Part shown: positions 6,210-7,209 of the stretch, in pieces | Layout: each line of letters begins with the position of its first letter | Numbering within the stretch: position 1 is the stretch's first letter | DNA from: JAGLTN01 sp023135255 | GTDB taxonomy: Bacteria; Planctomycetota; Phycisphaerae; Sedimentisphaerales; Anaerobacaceae | DNA length: 7,209 nt | NCBI GenBank assembly: GCA_030639495.1 | Contig: DAOWCP010000104.1 | Span: 1-7,209 of the forward strand | Reading direction: 5' to 3' | Program-made: the position numbers and the translations under genes | The notes under the pieces: generated by a model | The model's database searches: none | Seen by the model: only the letters and a program-made list of their open reading frames with translations | What the model was told of the DNA's origin: nothing

Positions 6210-7209
6210 TTATTTGCCTGCCTTGACCAGTTTGATCGCATCAAATGCATATCCGCCGCCGGTTTTATATTCGCCCAAAGTTAAAACGTGCTTACCTTCA
6301 GATGCGATCTCGAATTCAACTTTGTGTTCATGTTTTTCTTTTGGCACGGTAGTATAGCTTCCCACTTTTTCCCCATCAAGCAAAACATCAACCGTCTCAG
6401 CTGCGCCGGTAGGCAGCTGACCTACGGTCAAAATATACTTTCCCGCTTGATGAGCTTTAAAACTAATATTCGCACAGGCTCCATGTTCCAAATCCGCCGG
6501 CCAGTGGTGGGGCATAAACGCGGGCCATTTTCTTTTTCCCGAATTATTAGCTGCGATAGTATACTCAACACATTTCGGCAGCTCATTCATCATTTTTGCA
6601 AAGTCACCCTTATATTTGCCCATTTCTGTATAGCTGCCATTAAAAAGACCTATCTGCCAGACAGTCCTGGCAAGATCATCAAAGTCAGCCTTGTTTTTCT
6701 CATCAATTCTTTTCTGCATTTTTTCAATATCCGGGTCTGCGAACACACAGTAAGAGCCTTTCCATGTGACATCCCAGTTGAAACCATCGCCAGGCTTTTC
6801 TTCCCGTATCGCCTTTCGCTGCTGGCTGATACTTTTAACCTTATCAAGCTTACCCTGTGCAAGTTTTAGCTCTGTTTTGTAATCCACCTCACTGACAGCC
6901 TCATCAGCTTTAATCAGATGCCCAATTGCCTTTATAATCTCCAACAATCCCTTATATTCAACCTCAATATAATAAAGCGACTTCGCGAACCTCTTGATCC
7001 TGCCGGCGATTTTCTCATCACCAGTATTTGCGAGAGCCTGCTCGATATAACCATTAGCTATATCGAAATGTTTCAGAGCATTCGAAGCATAGTCTAATTT
7101 TTCCTGCGAATATCTCTGCTCCAAAGTCACATAATCCTGATGCAGTTTATTGATCTCCTTGAAGTACTTCAGATCAGGCTGAGCAAGCTCGACATTCTCA
7201 TACGCATTA
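6210..7209 (-). CDS. DUF4838-type protein, C-terminal part (5' end beyond window)
   Basis: The last 332 residues of a larger protein; the frame stays open to the window edge. An in-frame GTG at 7130 is not the start, because the residues before it (ELAQPDLKYF..INK) align with EDAQPDLHYF..INK in the neighbouring DUF4838 protein at its residues 494-507. The visible part therefore covers the helical region and the C-terminal beta-rich domain. Shared landmarks with the downstream copy are GDG..WDV, WQIG.F.GS, YTI, GKYILTVGQL (identical ten residues), VDVLLD, YTT, and a final GY..DA.KL.K. Similarity is clear but not high throughout, so this is an old duplication. The stop is 19 nt before the downstream start, implying co-transcription. 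Function is unknown beyond probable extracytoplasmic glycan handling; the N-terminal GH67-like part and signal peptide are presumed, not seen. Confidence 0.85.
   Translation of the reverse strand, partial: NAYENVELAQPDLKYFKEINKLHQDYVTLEQRYSQEKLDYASNALKHFDIANGYIEQALANTGDEKIAGRIKRFAKSLYYIEVEYKGLLEIIKAIGHLIKADEAVSEVDYKTELKLAQGKLDKVKSISQQRKAIREEKPGDGFNWDVTWKGSYCVFADPDIEKMQKRIDEKNKADFDDLARTVWQIGLFNGSYTEMGKYKGDFAKMMNELPKCVEYTIAANNSGKRKWPAFMPHHWPADLEHGACANISFKAHQAGKYILTVGQLPTGAAETVDVLLDGEKVGSYTTVPKEKHEHKVEFEIASEGKHVLTLGEYKTGGGYAFDAIKLVKAGK

Noticed and set aside
6191..6250. Longer N-terminus for the 804-residue DUF4838 protein, starting at 6250
   Set aside because: It overlaps the upstream coding end and buries the signal peptide; the ATG at 6190 has a good AAGGA site.
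6288..6869. Plus-strand open frame of 193 codons that resembles another plus-strand frame at 3860-4258
   Set aside because: The two look alike (IKQNIN, QL..GQ.I) only because they are antisense to the duplicated C-terminal domain of the two DUF4838 genes; they are not a separate gene family.
6210..7130. A separate 306-residue gene starting at GTG 7130
   Set aside because: The frame is open beyond it and the preceding residues align with the DUF4838 paralogue, so this is the C-terminal part of a larger gene.

Overview
The window holds six genes, all read from the minus strand, so transcription runs from high to low coordinates. The coding is dense (only one gap exceeds 25 nt) and fairly AT-rich. 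The best guess for the organism is a Planctomycetota bacterium of the Phycisphaerae/Sedimentisphaerales type, probably a particle- or sediment-associated polysaccharide degrader. This rests on three things: a secreted protein combining a dockerin-like EF-hand pair, a LamG domain and a Fn3-like module with the phrase YYWRIDEVND; tandem DUF4838 proteins; and Tat-exported metallophosphoesterases. The taxonomy is inferred from remembered domain style, not from a marker gene.

Layout in transcription order: (1) 7209-6210, the 3' part of a DUF4838-type protein whose 5' end lies outside the window. (2) 6190-3776, a complete 804-residue secreted DUF4838 protein that is a tandem paralogue of the first. 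(3) 3775-3683, the only real intergenic gap. It carries an extended -10 promoter candidate overlapped by a perfect 15-bp dyad, followed by short inverted repeats. (4) 3682-2561, a secreted dockerin-like/LamG/Fn3-like protein that stops before the expected end of its last domain. (5-7) 2539-1523, 1508-516 and 511-1, three tandem paralogous metallophosphoesterases, each with a twin-arginine leader; the last runs off the window.

Every gene whose N-terminus is visible encodes an exported protein. The DUF4838 protein and the LamG protein have Sec-type leaders, while the three phosphoesterases have Tat leaders, as expected for enzymes that fold around metal ions before export. The spacings (19, 21, 14 and 4 nt) suggest two co-transcribed blocks: the DUF4838 pair, and LamG plus three phosphoesterases, the second with its own promoter. 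A reasonable but unproven reading is a cell-surface/periplasmic module that binds and processes a complex glycan and removes phosphate from it or from associated phosphoesters. No RNA genes, transposons, CRISPR arrays or integration sites were seen.
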